DNA from: ATM1 sp003577165
GTDB lineage: Bacteria; Armatimonadota; Fimbriimonadia; Fimbriimonadales; ATM1
Assembly (NCBI GenBank): GCA_030263715.1
Contig: SZPM01000006.1
Coordinates: forward strand, 62,001-126,000
DNA length: 64,000 nt
Direction of reading: 5' to 3'
Below are positions 1-8,442 of the stretch, piece by piece. Under the pieces are notes generated by a model. It was given only the letters and a program-made list of their open reading frames with translations. It did not search any database and had not been told where the DNA came from. The position numbers and the translations under genes are program-made. The stretch's first letter is position 1; each line of letters opens with the position of its first letter.

Positions 1-841
1 CGGTTTCGGTGGTGAACCGATCCGCCATTCTTCTCGAAACGAATGTGCCGATGACCGTGTCAGGCGGCAAGAGAAGGCTCGCGAGGTGGTTGAGGTTGTT
101 CGTCGATCCCCCCCCGTTGCTGCGAAGATCGAGGATGAGGTATTTCGCTTTTGCGGCGTCCTTCATCAGCGCTTCGATGTTTTCACGACCGTAGCCCGCA
201 GCGAAGGTGAACACACGGAGGACTGCGGTCTCGCTGTCTACCCACGTGAGAGTCTCTTTGCGAACCGTCGAGTAGGACGCGGCTTTCAGCACGACGTCGC
301 GCACTTCGCCGCTCGCGTTCTTCACCTTGATCGCGATCTCCTTGCCCTCTTCCGATGTGAGTTCTTCGGGATCGGTCGGCTTCTTGCCGTTCACTTCGAC
401 GATCACGTCTCCCGGCGCGATCCCGGCGCCTTTCGCTGGCCCGGTCTCCGCGACCGAAACCACTCGAAGGCCCTCTTCGGCCGGGCGGGCGGAGATGCCG
501 ACTCCGGTCGCCGTGGTTCGATTGCGGTTCTGGGCCGCACGGGGAGTCTGGAGGCGAATGTGGCTGGCGCCGAACTCGCGCAAGGCGCGATTGACCTCTG
601 TCGCGAAGGCCGAGATGTCGGCTGCGGCGTCGATCGCGGCTCTGTGGCGATCGAGGAACTCATTCCACTTCGCGAAGTCCACACCCGGGATGAACGCGCG
701 CTGCGTGATGGTGTCTTCGACGGCCTTCAGGACGTCCGCCTTCTGTTCCGCCGTGATGGGCTGGGCCGCCCCAGCCACCGACATCAGGGCGACCGCGAAA
801 ACTGGAAGGCGCCGGAGAACTCCTGCGATTCTCAGACTCAT
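1..841 (-). CDS. S41 (C-terminal processing) protease with PDZ domain, partial
   Basis: Runs off the left edge of the window; about 280 N-terminal residues are visible. The start is ATG at 841. A signal peptide of about 25 residues ends near VAGAAQ, so the enzyme should act in the periplasm. A helical N-terminal domain follows, then a PDZ domain around residues 107-190 (core GPAKGAGIAPGDVIVEVNGK), then the start of the S41 peptidase fold, where DLRSNGGGS near residue 240 is the typical strand-loop before the catalytic serine. The nucleophile itself lies beyond the window, so activity cannot be judged. The Gly-Gly pair is encoded in a G8 tract (108-115). Known S41 proteases trim or degrade secreted proteins; this one's substrate is unknown. 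Confidence 0.88.
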   Translation of the reverse strand, partial: MSLRIAGVLRRLPVFAVALMSVAGAAQPITAEQKADVLKAVEDTITQRAFIPGVDFAKWNEFLDRHRAAIDAAADISAFATEVNRALREFGASHIRLQTPRAAQNRNRTTATGVGISARPAEEGLRVVSVAETGPAKGAGIAPGDVIVEVNGKKPTDPEELTSEEGKEIAIKVKNASGEVRDVVLKAASYSTVRKETLTWVDSETAVLRVFTFAAGYGRENIEALMKDAAKAKYLILDLRSNGGGSTNNLNHLASLLLPPDTVIGTFVSRRMADRFTTET

Positions 842-930
842 AACGGCATTTTACGAAGATTTCCGCCGATCCTTCTCCCGCACGAGGAAATTCAGCCCGG
901 CCTCAGCGGAATCTGGCATAGTGGGAAGCG

Positions 931-1707
931 ATGGTCGAGGTCGAACTCGCGGTCGGCGAAGTCCACAACGCGGGGACGAGAGTCAACGCGAAGGTCTCCG
1001 GAGTCAGTTTCGTCGTTCCGGCCGGCTGGGTGGGAGGCGTTCCGGGCCCCGGCCGCGCCTACTACCTCGGTTCGGAATCGTACGCCGGCCTCGGGATCGC
1101 GACGCTGCTGAGCCGAGCCTCGGCGGACGACGTGGGGTCGTATCTCGCGGGCCCGATCCAACTGGACAACGACCTCGTTTTGGAACCCGTCGGAATGCCC
1201 TCCGTTTCCGGGGGCCGGGTCACAGCATCCTTCGAAGCCAGTGAACTGGTTGCTGTTGCCGCCGGAGTCGCGGGGGAGACCGGCAACGCCGCTGTGTTCC
1301 TTCTCGCCGGAAACCCGATTGACCGACTCGCTCTCGAGCAAGCCGCTGAGTCCCTCGCGGACTCGGTGCAGTTCTCTGAGCCGACCGCGGGCCCACTGTT
1401 GGAGTCCTGGTGGCGGAGGCTTGCCGACTCGACGATTCGTCAGGGCGACTTCTCGGCTGACGCGGAGAGCGCCTCGGCGAGCGAACTGAGGCTCTTCTCG
1501 TCCGGTCGTTTTGAACTGAGGGCCGGCGAGGCGGGAGAGAACTCGGAGCCCTATGGCGGAGACTGGTCGCTCGACGCTCCCTCGACCGACGCTGTTCTGC
1601 TCCTCGACTTCGACGACGGATCTACGGGAGCGCTCGCTCTCGGCTTCGAGGAAAACGTACTCTATCTTAACGGCGTGCCTGCAGAATGGGCGCCCATGTC
1701 GCTCTGA
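931..1707 (+). CDS. Hypothetical protein, 258 aa
   Basis: Not recognised. ATG at 931 has GGGAAG shortly upstream. The product is acidic, has no signal peptide or membrane segment, and seems to have two parts. Residues 1-160 are alpha/beta-like and rich in Gly, Ala and Val. After a linker near residue 165, residues 180-258 contain a Trp-rich strand pattern (GGDWSL, then LYLNGVPAEW) that resembles small beta-barrel or lipocalin-like C-terminal domains. It is divergent from the S41 protease and stands alone before a weak hairpin, so context does not suggest a function. Confidence 0.7.
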   Translation: MVEVELAVGEVHNAGTRVNAKVSGVSFVVPAGWVGGVPGPGRAYYLGSESYAGLGIATLLSRASADDVGSYLAGPIQLDNDLVLEPVGMPSVSGGRVTASFEASELVAVAAGVAGETGNAAVFLLAGNPIDRLALEQAAESLADSVQFSEPTAGPLLESWWRRLADSTIRQGDFSADAESASASELRLFSSGRFELRAGEAGENSEPYGGDWSLDAPSTDAVLLLDFDDGSTGALALGFEENVLYLNGVPAEWAPMSL

Positions 1708-1713
1708 CGATGT

Positions 1714-1732
1714 TTTCCGCCTTGCGCGGAAA
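1714..1732 (+). terminator. Small hairpin after the 931-1707 gene
   Basis: A 7-bp perfect stem (TTTCCGC / GCGGAAA) with a 5-nt loop lies 7 nt after the TGA of the preceding gene. The following sequence is A-rich rather than T-rich, so termination on the plus strand is only weakly supported. Confidence 0.3.
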
Positions 1733-1813
1733 CAAAACGAAATAAAGCGGGAACCCAATAGGAAACCCCGCAGTCTGACGTGGCAGGACAGGCAAACCCC
1801 GTCCAGTATGGCT

Positions 1814-1829
1814 GTCGAAGCAATTCGAC
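1814..1829. promoter_or_regulatory. Inverted repeat upstream of the 1858 gene
   Basis: GTCGAA-GCAA-TTCGAC forms a perfect 6-bp inverted repeat with a 4-nt spacer, about 29 nt before the ATG at 1858. It could be an operator half-site pair or a leader hairpin. No regulator is encoded next to it. Confidence 0.25.
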
Positions 1830-1857
1830 GATTCGGATGTTCATACGGAGGCAAGCG

Positions 1858-3342
1858 ATGAACAAACTCTTGAAGGTTTTCGCATGCTCAGCCGCTGCTG
1901 TGCTCTTCATGGCAGTTGGATATGCAGAGAACCAAGACACGTTCGTTTTCCCGAACAACACGGGAAAGAAGGTCAATGACCTTCATGTCGAATGGACGCG
2001 CGCAGTGGACGTCAAGTCCGTCACCACTTTCAAGAAGACCAGCGGAAGCGGATCGAACAAATCTGATTTCTCCAAAGGCGACGTGAAGGATGGCGAAAGC
2101 GTAGAAGTCACCGTCTCGTGGGACGGCACCGATCCTGAAGTCAAGTCGTGGTATTGGACCATCGATACGAAGAAGGTTCGCGATGAAAAGGTGGGAGATG
2201 TAGCGTCTGCCGATCTCGACTCAAACTCCGGGATGACCGTTTTCTCGGTCGCTACTGCTGCAGGGACGATTCACTCTTTGTTGCCCGAAACCCTCGTGCA
2301 AGGACAGAAGATCCGCGGAACGATTCTCACAGCCCCCCAAGGCGACACACAGGCAGAACTCTTAGAATCATCGAAGAAGTTGCAGGGCTACGTCGTGGAA
2401 CTGCAGGGAACGAGGAGAGGCGCAGGCGCTTTCCAGTGGATCGTGCCGGGGCTCGCAGCGGCAACCCTCATTGTGAAGGATCCGATGGGCAAACCCATCG
2501 CGAGCGCCCAGATTCCGGTCGCAGACGTTCCGCCTCCCGCTCCGCAAACAGGGCCGATCAACGTCCCGCCTATCGCGGAGGGGGGGAAACCGGTTCATTT
2601 CGATGGACAGTTTTCGGTCGACACGCCGACACAGGTCACGATGGGAGGCAAGGACGCTCCCGTGCTCGTCGAATCACCGCAAGGCGTGACCGTCATCTGT
2701 CCCAACCTTCCTCCCGGACCGACTCAGACCGAGGTCGACGAGGGCAACTTGCACGTCTCGGGGCAGACCAACATTCTGAGCCTTGACGTCGAAACCAGTA
2801 AACCGCAGATGCTCTCCGGAGAGGTCGCTGAAGTGACCGTTACGGTCAAGGGCTGCAAGAACATGCCCGAGTCTGTCTTCCCACTCGAAGTGACGCTGCG
2901 GAACAACACTCCCGAAAACGTGCGATTCCAAGGATCGTCGCCGGAGCAGATCGTGTTCGAGATTCTCCCGATGAACCTTTCGTCGGATGGCACCGCCGTG
3001 TTCCGCACGAGCCTCACCGCTCTCGTCCCCGGAGGCTATGAACTCCAATGCGACGTGGCGGCAGGAAAGTGCGGCGCGAAGGACCACAAGATGATCATTG
3101 CGAAACTCAGCAAAGATCAGAAAGACGGGAAGTACATCGTTGAGTGGCGCGAAGACTGCTACGAAGGAACTTGCAACAAACCACCGAACCACGGAGGAGA
3201 TCACAAGTACTCGTATAAGAAGTGCAAAACTCACGCTGCGGTTCCTCACACCGAGTCCTTCGAGAAGAAGGAGGACCGAGACTCCAGATACGACGAGCTG
3301 GAGAAAGAGAAGAAGAAGCGAGACGCAGAGATCGGCGGATAG
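1858..3342 (+). CDS. Secreted hypothetical protein, 494 aa
   Basis: The start is ATG at 1858 because GGAGG sits 6 nt upstream and the protein then begins with a clean signal peptide (MNKLLKVFACSAAAVLFMAV, cleavage near GYA-EN). An open frame extends further upstream but has no ribosome site. The mature protein is predicted beta-rich with Ig-like segments. The middle (about residues 215-250) is Pro-rich, and a stretch near 300-370 resembles a bacterial Ig-like fold. The last 60 residues contain three Cys and a Lys/Glu-rich tail that may be helical. A G7 tract at 2580-2586 encodes Gly-Gly. No family recognised; probably an extracytoplasmic or surface protein. Confidence 0.8.
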   Translation: MNKLLKVFACSAAAVLFMAVGYAENQDTFVFPNNTGKKVNDLHVEWTRAVDVKSVTTFKKTSGSGSNKSDFSKGDVKDGESVEVTVSWDGTDPEVKSWYWTIDTKKVRDEKVGDVASADLDSNSGMTVFSVATAAGTIHSLLPETLVQGQKIRGTILTAPQGDTQAELLESSKKLQGYVVELQGTRRGAGAFQWIVPGLAAATLIVKDPMGKPIASAQIPVADVPPPAPQTGPINVPPIAEGGKPVHFDGQFSVDTPTQVTMGGKDAPVLVESPQGVTVICPNLPPGPTQTEVDEGNLHVSGQTNILSLDVETSKPQMLSGEVAEVTVTVKGCKNMPESVFPLEVTLRNNTPENVRFQGSSPEQIVFEILPMNLSSDGTAVFRTSLTALVPGGYELQCDVAAGKCGAKDHKMIIAKLSKDQKDGKYIVEWREDCYEGTCNKPPNHGGDHKYSYKKCKTHAAVPHTESFEKKEDRDSRYDELEKEKKKRDAEIGG

Positions 3343-3370
3343 ATTCTCCTATCACTCCAATCGGAAAAGA

Positions 3371-3396
3371 CTTAGGCTGGCATCCGCCAGCCTAAG
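3371..3396. terminator. Bidirectional terminator hairpin
   Basis: A perfect 11-bp stem (CTTAGGCTGGC / GCCAGCCTAAG) closes on an ATCC tetraloop. It lies between two convergent genes, ending at 3342 on the plus strand and 3447 on the minus strand. No strong T-run follows, so it may work with Rho or simply protect 3' ends. Confidence 0.6.
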
Positions 3397-3446
3397 CGCT
3401 TAACTCGACAAGCAAGGGTCAATTGCCCGGTCCGCGATTCGAATCA

Positions 3447-4292
3447 CTAACCGCCCGCAAAGTCGCTCCTCACGATCCTCACTGTCGTCGTGCCGTGCGC
3501 ATTGTTCGATTCGATGAGCGTGACGAGGTTGACCTGAATGATGCTGCCCGTCTCCGGCTCCAGCCAGATGTGCATCGGCTCTTTCATGAACATGCCCGAG
3601 CCCATGGCCATCGCTGTGAGGTGAAGCATCCGCTTTCCTCCATGAGTCTCCTCACCGACCAACGTGAACGTCATCTCGACGGGCTTGTCCTTGATTTCGA
3701 GCAGGTCGTTCAGCTCAATCCCATGCATCACGCGCTCCTCCGGGGCGGGCCCGCCGAGCAGGAGCGATGCAGTCCAGGACTCACCCGGCTTCACCCTCTT
3801 CTCAGGAAAGATCACGGAGTTCGCGCCGACCCCGAACGCACCCGCATACCCCGGCAAGAGTGAGGTTCCGGAAGACTTGAATTCGCTGACGAACCCGCGG
3901 CTCGTCATGCGATACGTGGCCTTCGATAAGTAAAAGTCTCCGAGAGAGTCGCCGAGTGCGTCCTCCCATTCCGGGTTCTCTTTGAGCACACGCGTGGTTG
4001 GATTATCGCCTCCCATGTCCACGTTCTTGATCTCGACCTCATACGCGTCGTCGCCCACAAATGTCGTTGTCATCTCCGCCCTTAAGACTTCCGTGGACTT
4101 CTCCTGCGTGCCGTCTTCATATCCGGTGATCACGGTGTTCGCCTCGATGATGTGGACGACTGGCTTCCCCTCTTCCAGACGATAGCGGAGCAGGAACCCG
4201 GTCTGGGCATTCCCAACGTCCCCGGCCTGCTCGCCGCCCGCGCAGCCAGCGACCACTATCGCGCCGAGGAGACTCAGCAATCTGATTCTCAC
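3447..4292 (-). CDS. Lipoprotein of unknown function
   Basis: Starting at GTG 4292 gives a typical 16-residue lipoprotein signal ending in VVAGC (lipobox; Cys17 would be lipidated). GGAGG lies 5 nt before this GTG. An ATG four codons earlier (4304) is also possible, but the Shine-Dalgarno sequence would then lie inside the gene. The mature part is about 260 residues and beta-rich, without Cys, with repeated Lys/Glu strands (for example KPGESWTASLLLGG and WLEPETGSIIQVNLV). It reads like a periplasmic lipid- or polymer-binding beta protein of the type seen in Planctomycetota and Armatimonadota. No specific family can be assigned. It is convergent with the secreted protein at 1858. Confidence 0.78.
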   Translation of the reverse strand: MRIRLLSLLGAIVVAGCAGGEQAGDVGNAQTGFLLRYRLEEGKPVVHIIEANTVITGYEDGTQEKSTEVLRAEMTTTFVGDDAYEVEIKNVDMGGDNPTTRVLKENPEWEDALGDSLGDFYLSKATYRMTSRGFVSEFKSSGTSLLPGYAGAFGVGANSVIFPEKRVKPGESWTASLLLGGPAPEERVMHGIELNDLLEIKDKPVEMTFTLVGEETHGGKRMLHLTAMAMGSGMFMKEPMHIWLEPETGSIIQVNLVTLIESNNAHGTTTVRIVRSDFAGG

Positions 4293-4419
4293 ATGCACCT
4301 CCATAGGAGCGATTATTGCGAACGAACGCTACCGGGCGCAAGGCAATCACCACGGCCTCGACTCAACGCATTGCTCGCGGCCAGGGAGGGATTCACAGTC
4401 GCCAGCCGAAGGAATACGT

Positions 4420-5892
4420 TTGGTGGCGAACTCAATGGGCCGTTCACAGACGCGCTTTCCCTGGAAAGTGCTGTCCGGGCCCCTCGCCTCCGCGTTCGCC
4501 TATCTGCTGCTGCCTGCTCTGCCCGACAACCAGCGGATCGTGGCGTCGGTGTTTGCCGGCGCGGTCGTGCTCTGGATTTCGGAAGCGCTCCCTCTCGCCG
4601 TCACTGCGATGCTCAGCACTCTGGTTCTCGGCCTCACCGGCGCGGTGGAGCCGTCCAAGGCGTTCGCATCCTATGGGGATCCAACGATCTTCCTTTTTGT
4701 CGGTAGTTTCATTCTCGCCAAGGCGATGTCTGACACAGGGCTCGGGGTTCGAATCACGCACTGGCTGCTTTCGATTCGCGCGGCTTCGCGAAGCCTCTCC
4801 GCGATCTTTCTTTCACTCGGTGTCGTGGCCACGGCGATCTCGCTATTCGTCAGCAACACCGCTACCACGGCGATGCTGCTTCCCATCGGCCTCGCGATTG
4901 TTCAGAGCATCGGGGAAGAGCAGCGCGGAAAGCCCGCGATCGGAATCCTGCTCATGCTCACTTGGGGATCGAGCCTCGCGGTCGGCACCATCGTGGGCAC
5001 GCCGCCCAACGTGATTGGGGTGAAGTTAATCAGCGAGGCGACGGGCCAGAGGATCAACTTCGTAGACTGGGCGATCTTCGCGATGCCGATCACGATCGTG
5101 ATGCTGCTCATCGCTTGGTTCGTTCTCCGCGGGATGTATGGCACCAAGGACGTGGACACGCGCGACGCTTGGGTCAAGTCCAAAGAGAAACTTCGCGAGT
5201 TGGGACCGATGACGGATGGCGAACGCTCGACGTTGGCGGCTTTCGGCCTCTCCCTCTCGCTCTGGATTCTTCCCGGCGCGCTCGTCTACTTGTTAGGCGC
5301 CGACAATCCGACCGCGGCCTGGCTCGCCGAGCATCTTCCGGAATCGTATGCGGCGCTCATCGGCGCGTTTGCCCTGTTCGTCCTGCCGTGGCGAAGTTCG
5401 ACGACTGGATACGCGATGAGTTGGAAATCGGCGTCGGGCATCGACTGGGGAACGATTCTTTTGTTTGGCGGCGGCATTGCGCTCGGCAAGGCGACCTTGG
5501 ATACGGGTCTCGCTCAGTCGGTCGGCGAGGCCATGAAGGGTGCGACGGGGGCGGACAGCACTTGGTCCATCGCAGCGCTCGCCATAGGCCTCTCGATCGC
5601 GATGAGCGAGATCGCGAGCAACACGGCTGCTGCGACGACGGTGGTGCCGATCGCGATCGGCCTTGCGGAGGGCGCAGGGGTGAGCCCGATTCCCGCGGCG
5701 TTGGGAGCGGCCCTCGGGTCGAACTTCGGCTTCATGCTGCCGATCAGCACCCCACCCAACGCAATCGTCTACAGCAGCGGATACATCCCGCCTGCCACGA
5801 TGATGAAGACTGGAATCCTGTTCGACGTGATCAGTTTTCTCGTCGTGCTCGGCGCACTGCGACTAATCCTACCGATGATGGGGTTGTCGTAA
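4420..5892 (+). CDS. DASS (SLC13)-family anion:Na+ symporter
   Basis: About 490 residues with a dozen or more hydrophobic segments. The two inverted halves each carry the family's anion- and sodium-binding signature: SNTATTA (near residue 145) with GTPPN (near 192), and SNTAAATT (near 400) with STPPN (near 445). Transporters with these motifs import dicarboxylates, citrate, sulfate or phosphate-like anions with sodium; the substrate cannot be read from sequence. The start is uncertain: TTG 4420 or GTG 4423 follow AAGGA at 4408, while ATG 4435 has weaker spacing. The gene stands alone. Confidence 0.88.
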   Translation: MVANSMGRSQTRFPWKVLSGPLASAFAYLLLPALPDNQRIVASVFAGAVVLWISEALPLAVTAMLSTLVLGLTGAVEPSKAFASYGDPTIFLFVGSFILAKAMSDTGLGVRITHWLLSIRAASRSLSAIFLSLGVVATAISLFVSNTATTAMLLPIGLAIVQSIGEEQRGKPAIGILLMLTWGSSLAVGTIVGTPPNVIGVKLISEATGQRINFVDWAIFAMPITIVMLLIAWFVLRGMYGTKDVDTRDAWVKSKEKLRELGPMTDGERSTLAAFGLSLSLWILPGALVYLLGADNPTAAWLAEHLPESYAALIGAFALFVLPWRSSTTGYAMSWKSASGIDWGTILLFGGGIALGKATLDTGLAQSVGEAMKGATGADSTWSIAALAIGLSIAMSEIASNTAAATTVVPIAIGLAEGAGVSPIPAALGAALGSNFGFMLPISTPPNAIVYSSGYIPPATMMKTGILFDVISFLVVLGALRLILPMMGLS

Positions 5893-5895
5893 AGG

Positions 5896-6963
5896 CTACT
5901 TCTCGCGGAACACGTACTTGCCCGACTTGTCGACGTAGACGAGTTTTCCATTCTCCGAACCGCGAGCCAATCCTCTGTTGAACGGCATCGCGAATTCGAA
6001 CTTCGGTTCGATTGCCCACTTGCCGTTCTTGTCGATGAACCCGACTCTTCCTTCGTGCAACTCCTTGCCGGCGACGTACACGGCCGCAAGGCCCTCGCTG
6101 AACTTCATGAAGTCGAGAACCTCAAACGGAGGAACGTCGAACTTCGGTGCGATGGCGAATCCGCCATTTACGTCAATGAAGCCGATCTTCTCCCCGACCG
6201 ATGCCATCGCTAATCCCTCGGAGAAGTCTCCAGCCCAATCGAACTTCGGCTCGATCACGACTTTCCCGGCCTTGTCAATAAAGCCGACCTTCGCGTCTAT
6301 GACGACGCTGGCCAGGCCCTCGTGGAACGAGGCTCCGCCCTGGAACCTGGGTTCGATGACGAATTTTCCGGACTTGTCGATGTAGCCGGTGAGTCCGTCC
6401 TTCGTCACGCTAGCCAATCCTTCTGAAAAGTCGTAGGCCCATTCGAACTGGAGCGGAACTACCATCTTGCCGGTTTTGTCGATGAACCCCCACTTCTCTC
6501 CGACGGGCGCAGCGGCGAGCCCGTCGGAAAACGAACTCGGGTAGACGCCGTCGCCAATCGGCATGTCGTATTTGGGTGGAATGACGAGCCTGCCGGCTGT
6601 GTCGATGAATCCCCACTTCTCGCCGATCATCACGCACGCCATGCCCTCCGAAAAGGGGCCCACCATCACGTAAGCCGGCTTGACGACAATCTCGCCGCTC
6701 TGGTCTATGTAGCCGTAGTCCTCGCCCACGAGTACTGCCGCGAGGCCATCACTGAATTCCAGGGCCGCGTCGAACTTCGCGGGAATTGCGACTCTTCCTG
6801 TTTGGTCGATGTACCCCGCCTTTTCTCCTTCGGCGAACGGGAAGAGCGCGATCTCTTGTTTCGCACCCCCGCTTTGCGATGCACCGCCCTTCGATTCACC
6901 GCCGCACGAGATCGCGAATAGAGCGACGAACGCCAACCAGCCGCAGGCTTTCACGATGTGCAT
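5896..6963 (-). CDS. WG-repeat lipoprotein
   Basis: ATG at 6963. A signal peptide ends in the lipobox AISC (Cys20), followed by a Gly/Ser-rich linker. The rest is eight tandem WG (KWG) repeats of about 38-50 residues plus a ninth partial one. Each has the pattern GFIDxxGxxVIxPKF...FSEGLAxV. The conserved Trp is often Tyr or Phe here (GYID, WGFID, VGFID). WG repeats form beta-rich scaffolds of unknown function, often on cell surfaces. The gene lies 9 nt after fmt, so it may be co-transcribed with the priA-def-fmt operon, though it has no visible Shine-Dalgarno of its own. Confidence 0.9.
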   Translation of the reverse strand: MHIVKACGWLAFVALFAISCGGESKGGASQSGGAKQEIALFPFAEGEKAGYIDQTGRVAIPAKFDAALEFSDGLAAVLVGEDYGYIDQSGEIVVKPAYVMVGPFSEGMACVMIGEKWGFIDTAGRLVIPPKYDMPIGDGVYPSSFSDGLAAAPVGEKWGFIDKTGKMVVPLQFEWAYDFSEGLASVTKDGLTGYIDKSGKFVIEPRFQGGASFHEGLASVVIDAKVGFIDKAGKVVIEPKFDWAGDFSEGLAMASVGEKIGFIDVNGGFAIAPKFDVPPFEVLDFMKFSEGLAAVYVAGKELHEGRVGFIDKNGKWAIEPKFEFAMPFNRGLARGSENGKLVYVDKSGKYVFREK

Positions 6964-6972
6964 TATGGAGAA

Positions 6973-7890
6973 CTACACGAGAGAATCGCCGACCCGCAGC
7001 CGAACGCCGTTCGCGAACTCCTCGCCGGTCACTCTGCGCTTGCCGGGAAGTTGGACCGACTTCAGAACGAAGTCGGCGCCCGTGCCAACCAACACCAGGT
7101 CGCCGCCCCCCTTGTACCGGACCGTCGCAATCTGACCGCCCGAGCCTTCCTGCAAGCGCATCTCGTGAACGCTGAGCGCGCCGAACCTGGTCTGAATAAA
7201 CGCGCCCGGCCTTGGGGTGCACGCGCGAAAACGATTGTAGGCATCTCGCGCTTCCGACGCGAGGTCCAACGCACCATCTGCTCTCGACAACTTTCGCGCG
7301 AGGGTCGCAAGCGACTCATCTTGAGGAATTCGCGGATAGTCTCCGTCGCGTATGTGAGGCATCCAACTGCAAAGCAAGTCGGAAGCCAACTCTGAGAGCC
7401 GCTCTTCGAGTTCGCCTGCGGTTTCGTCCGGCCCGATTTCGGTCCTCGCGATGGCGATGATGTCGCCGGTATCCAGGCCGCGGTCCATCTGCATCAGCGT
7501 CACACCGGCTTCCGCGTCCCCAGAGAGGATCGTCCACTGAACCGGCGCTGCGCCACGATGGCGTGGGAGGATCGAGCCGTGGAGGTTGATCCCCCCCCGA
7601 TGGGCCGAATCGAGCAGGTCCTGCTTAAGTATCTGACCGTAACTTGCGACGATGAGCGCATCGCACTTCATCGCGCGAATTCGCTCGATGAAGGCGGGAT
7701 CTGAAGCCTTCTCCGGCGCACACACCTCGATCCCAAGCGATTCGGCCGTTCGCCAGACGGGAGAGTACGTCAATTGGCGGCCCCGACCCGAGGGCCGGGG
7801 GGGCTGAGTCACGACGAGCACGACCGCTTCCGCCGTCGCGCGCAAAGCGGGCACCGCGAAGGAACTCGTGCCGAAGAACGCCAGCCTCAC
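6973..7890 (-). CDS. fmt: Methionyl-tRNA formyltransferase
   Basis: Transfers a formyl group from 10-formyl-THF to Met-tRNA(fMet) for translation initiation. The 305-residue length is usual. Visible features are the N-terminal FFGTSSFAVPAL Rossmann strand, the core motif NLHGSILPRHRGAAPVQW around residues 103-120 (the family's Asn-His...SLLP...RGxxP site), and a C-terminal tRNA-binding beta-barrel. GTG at 7890 overlaps the def stop by one base (TAGTG). The def-fmt order is the classic pairing, since deformylase undoes this enzyme's work. Two homopolymer tracts lie inside: G8 (7591-7598, Gly-Gly) and C7 in the sense strand (7797-7803, Pro-Pro). Confidence 0.97.
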   Translation of the reverse strand: MRLAFFGTSSFAVPALRATAEAVVLVVTQPPRPSGRGRQLTYSPVWRTAESLGIEVCAPEKASDPAFIERIRAMKCDALIVASYGQILKQDLLDSAHRGGINLHGSILPRHRGAAPVQWTILSGDAEAGVTLMQMDRGLDTGDIIAIARTEIGPDETAGELEERLSELASDLLCSWMPHIRDGDYPRIPQDESLATLARKLSRADGALDLASEARDAYNRFRACTPRPGAFIQTRFGALSVHEMRLQEGSGGQIATVRYKGGGDLVLVGTGADFVLKSVQLPGKRRVTGEEFANGVRLRVGDSLV

Positions 7891-8420
7891 TACTCAGCGT
7901 CGGCACCTGCGGGCCAGGACCAGTGGAGAGTCGCCGGATCTGCCTTGTCGATAAACAGCACTCCGTCGAGGTGGTCGATTTCGTGTTGCACGACTCGCGC
8001 CGGCATGCCTTCCAGTTTGAGCGTGATGGGTTTTCCGTAGGGATCGAGTGCGCGCACCTCGACGCGCGCAGGGCGCTTGACATCACCATAGAGTCCCGGA
8101 AGGCTGAGGCAGCCTTCCTGCCCAACGGCCTCGCCGTCGGACCATGTCACCGTTGGGTTTACCAAGGCTGTGACTTTCATTCCTTCCGGCGCGATGAGAA
8201 TCACACGCTGCGGAACTCCCATTTGCGGGGCTGCGAGTCCGATTCCGTTCGCTTGGCGCATGGCCTTCGTCATCTTCTCGATCACCTCGCGCACCTTCTT
8301 GTTGACGCGTTCGACAGGATTCGCAACCTGGCGCAAAACGTCGGCTGGATACTTCACGATCGGATGCTCATCATCGAACACCCACAGAGGTTTGAATTCG
8401 TCAGGAACGAAGATGTCCAC
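7890..8420 (-). CDS. def: Peptide deformylase
   Basis: Removes the N-terminal formyl group from new proteins. All three family motifs are present: GIGLAAPQMG (about residues 60-69), EGCLSLPG (with the metal-binding Cys) and HEIDHLDG (two metal-binding His and the catalytic Glu). The length of 176 residues is normal. The GTG start at 8420 lies 22 nt after priA; GTG is the only in-frame start that keeps the N-terminal helix. It is translationally coupled to fmt downstream. Confidence 0.97.
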   Translation of the reverse strand: MDIFVPDEFKPLWVFDDEHPIVKYPADVLRQVANPVERVNKKVREVIEKMTKAMRQANGIGLAAPQMGVPQRVILIAPEGMKVTALVNPTVTWSDGEAVGQEGCLSLPGLYGDVKRPARVEVRALDPYGKPITLKLEGMPARVVQHEIDHLDGVLFIDKADPATLHWSWPAGADAE

Positions 8421-8442
8421 TCGGCGCGATTATTGCACGGAC

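Noticed and set aside
86..1111. Long plus-strand ORFs opposite the S41 protease
   Set aside because: Arg-rich, low-complexity translations with no family features; they are antisense shadows of a clear S41 protease frame that runs off the left edge.
5896..6963. CRISPR or DNA tandem repeats
   Set aside because: The repetition is at protein level (WG repeats) with diverged DNA; no true direct-repeat array with spacers exists anywhere in the window.
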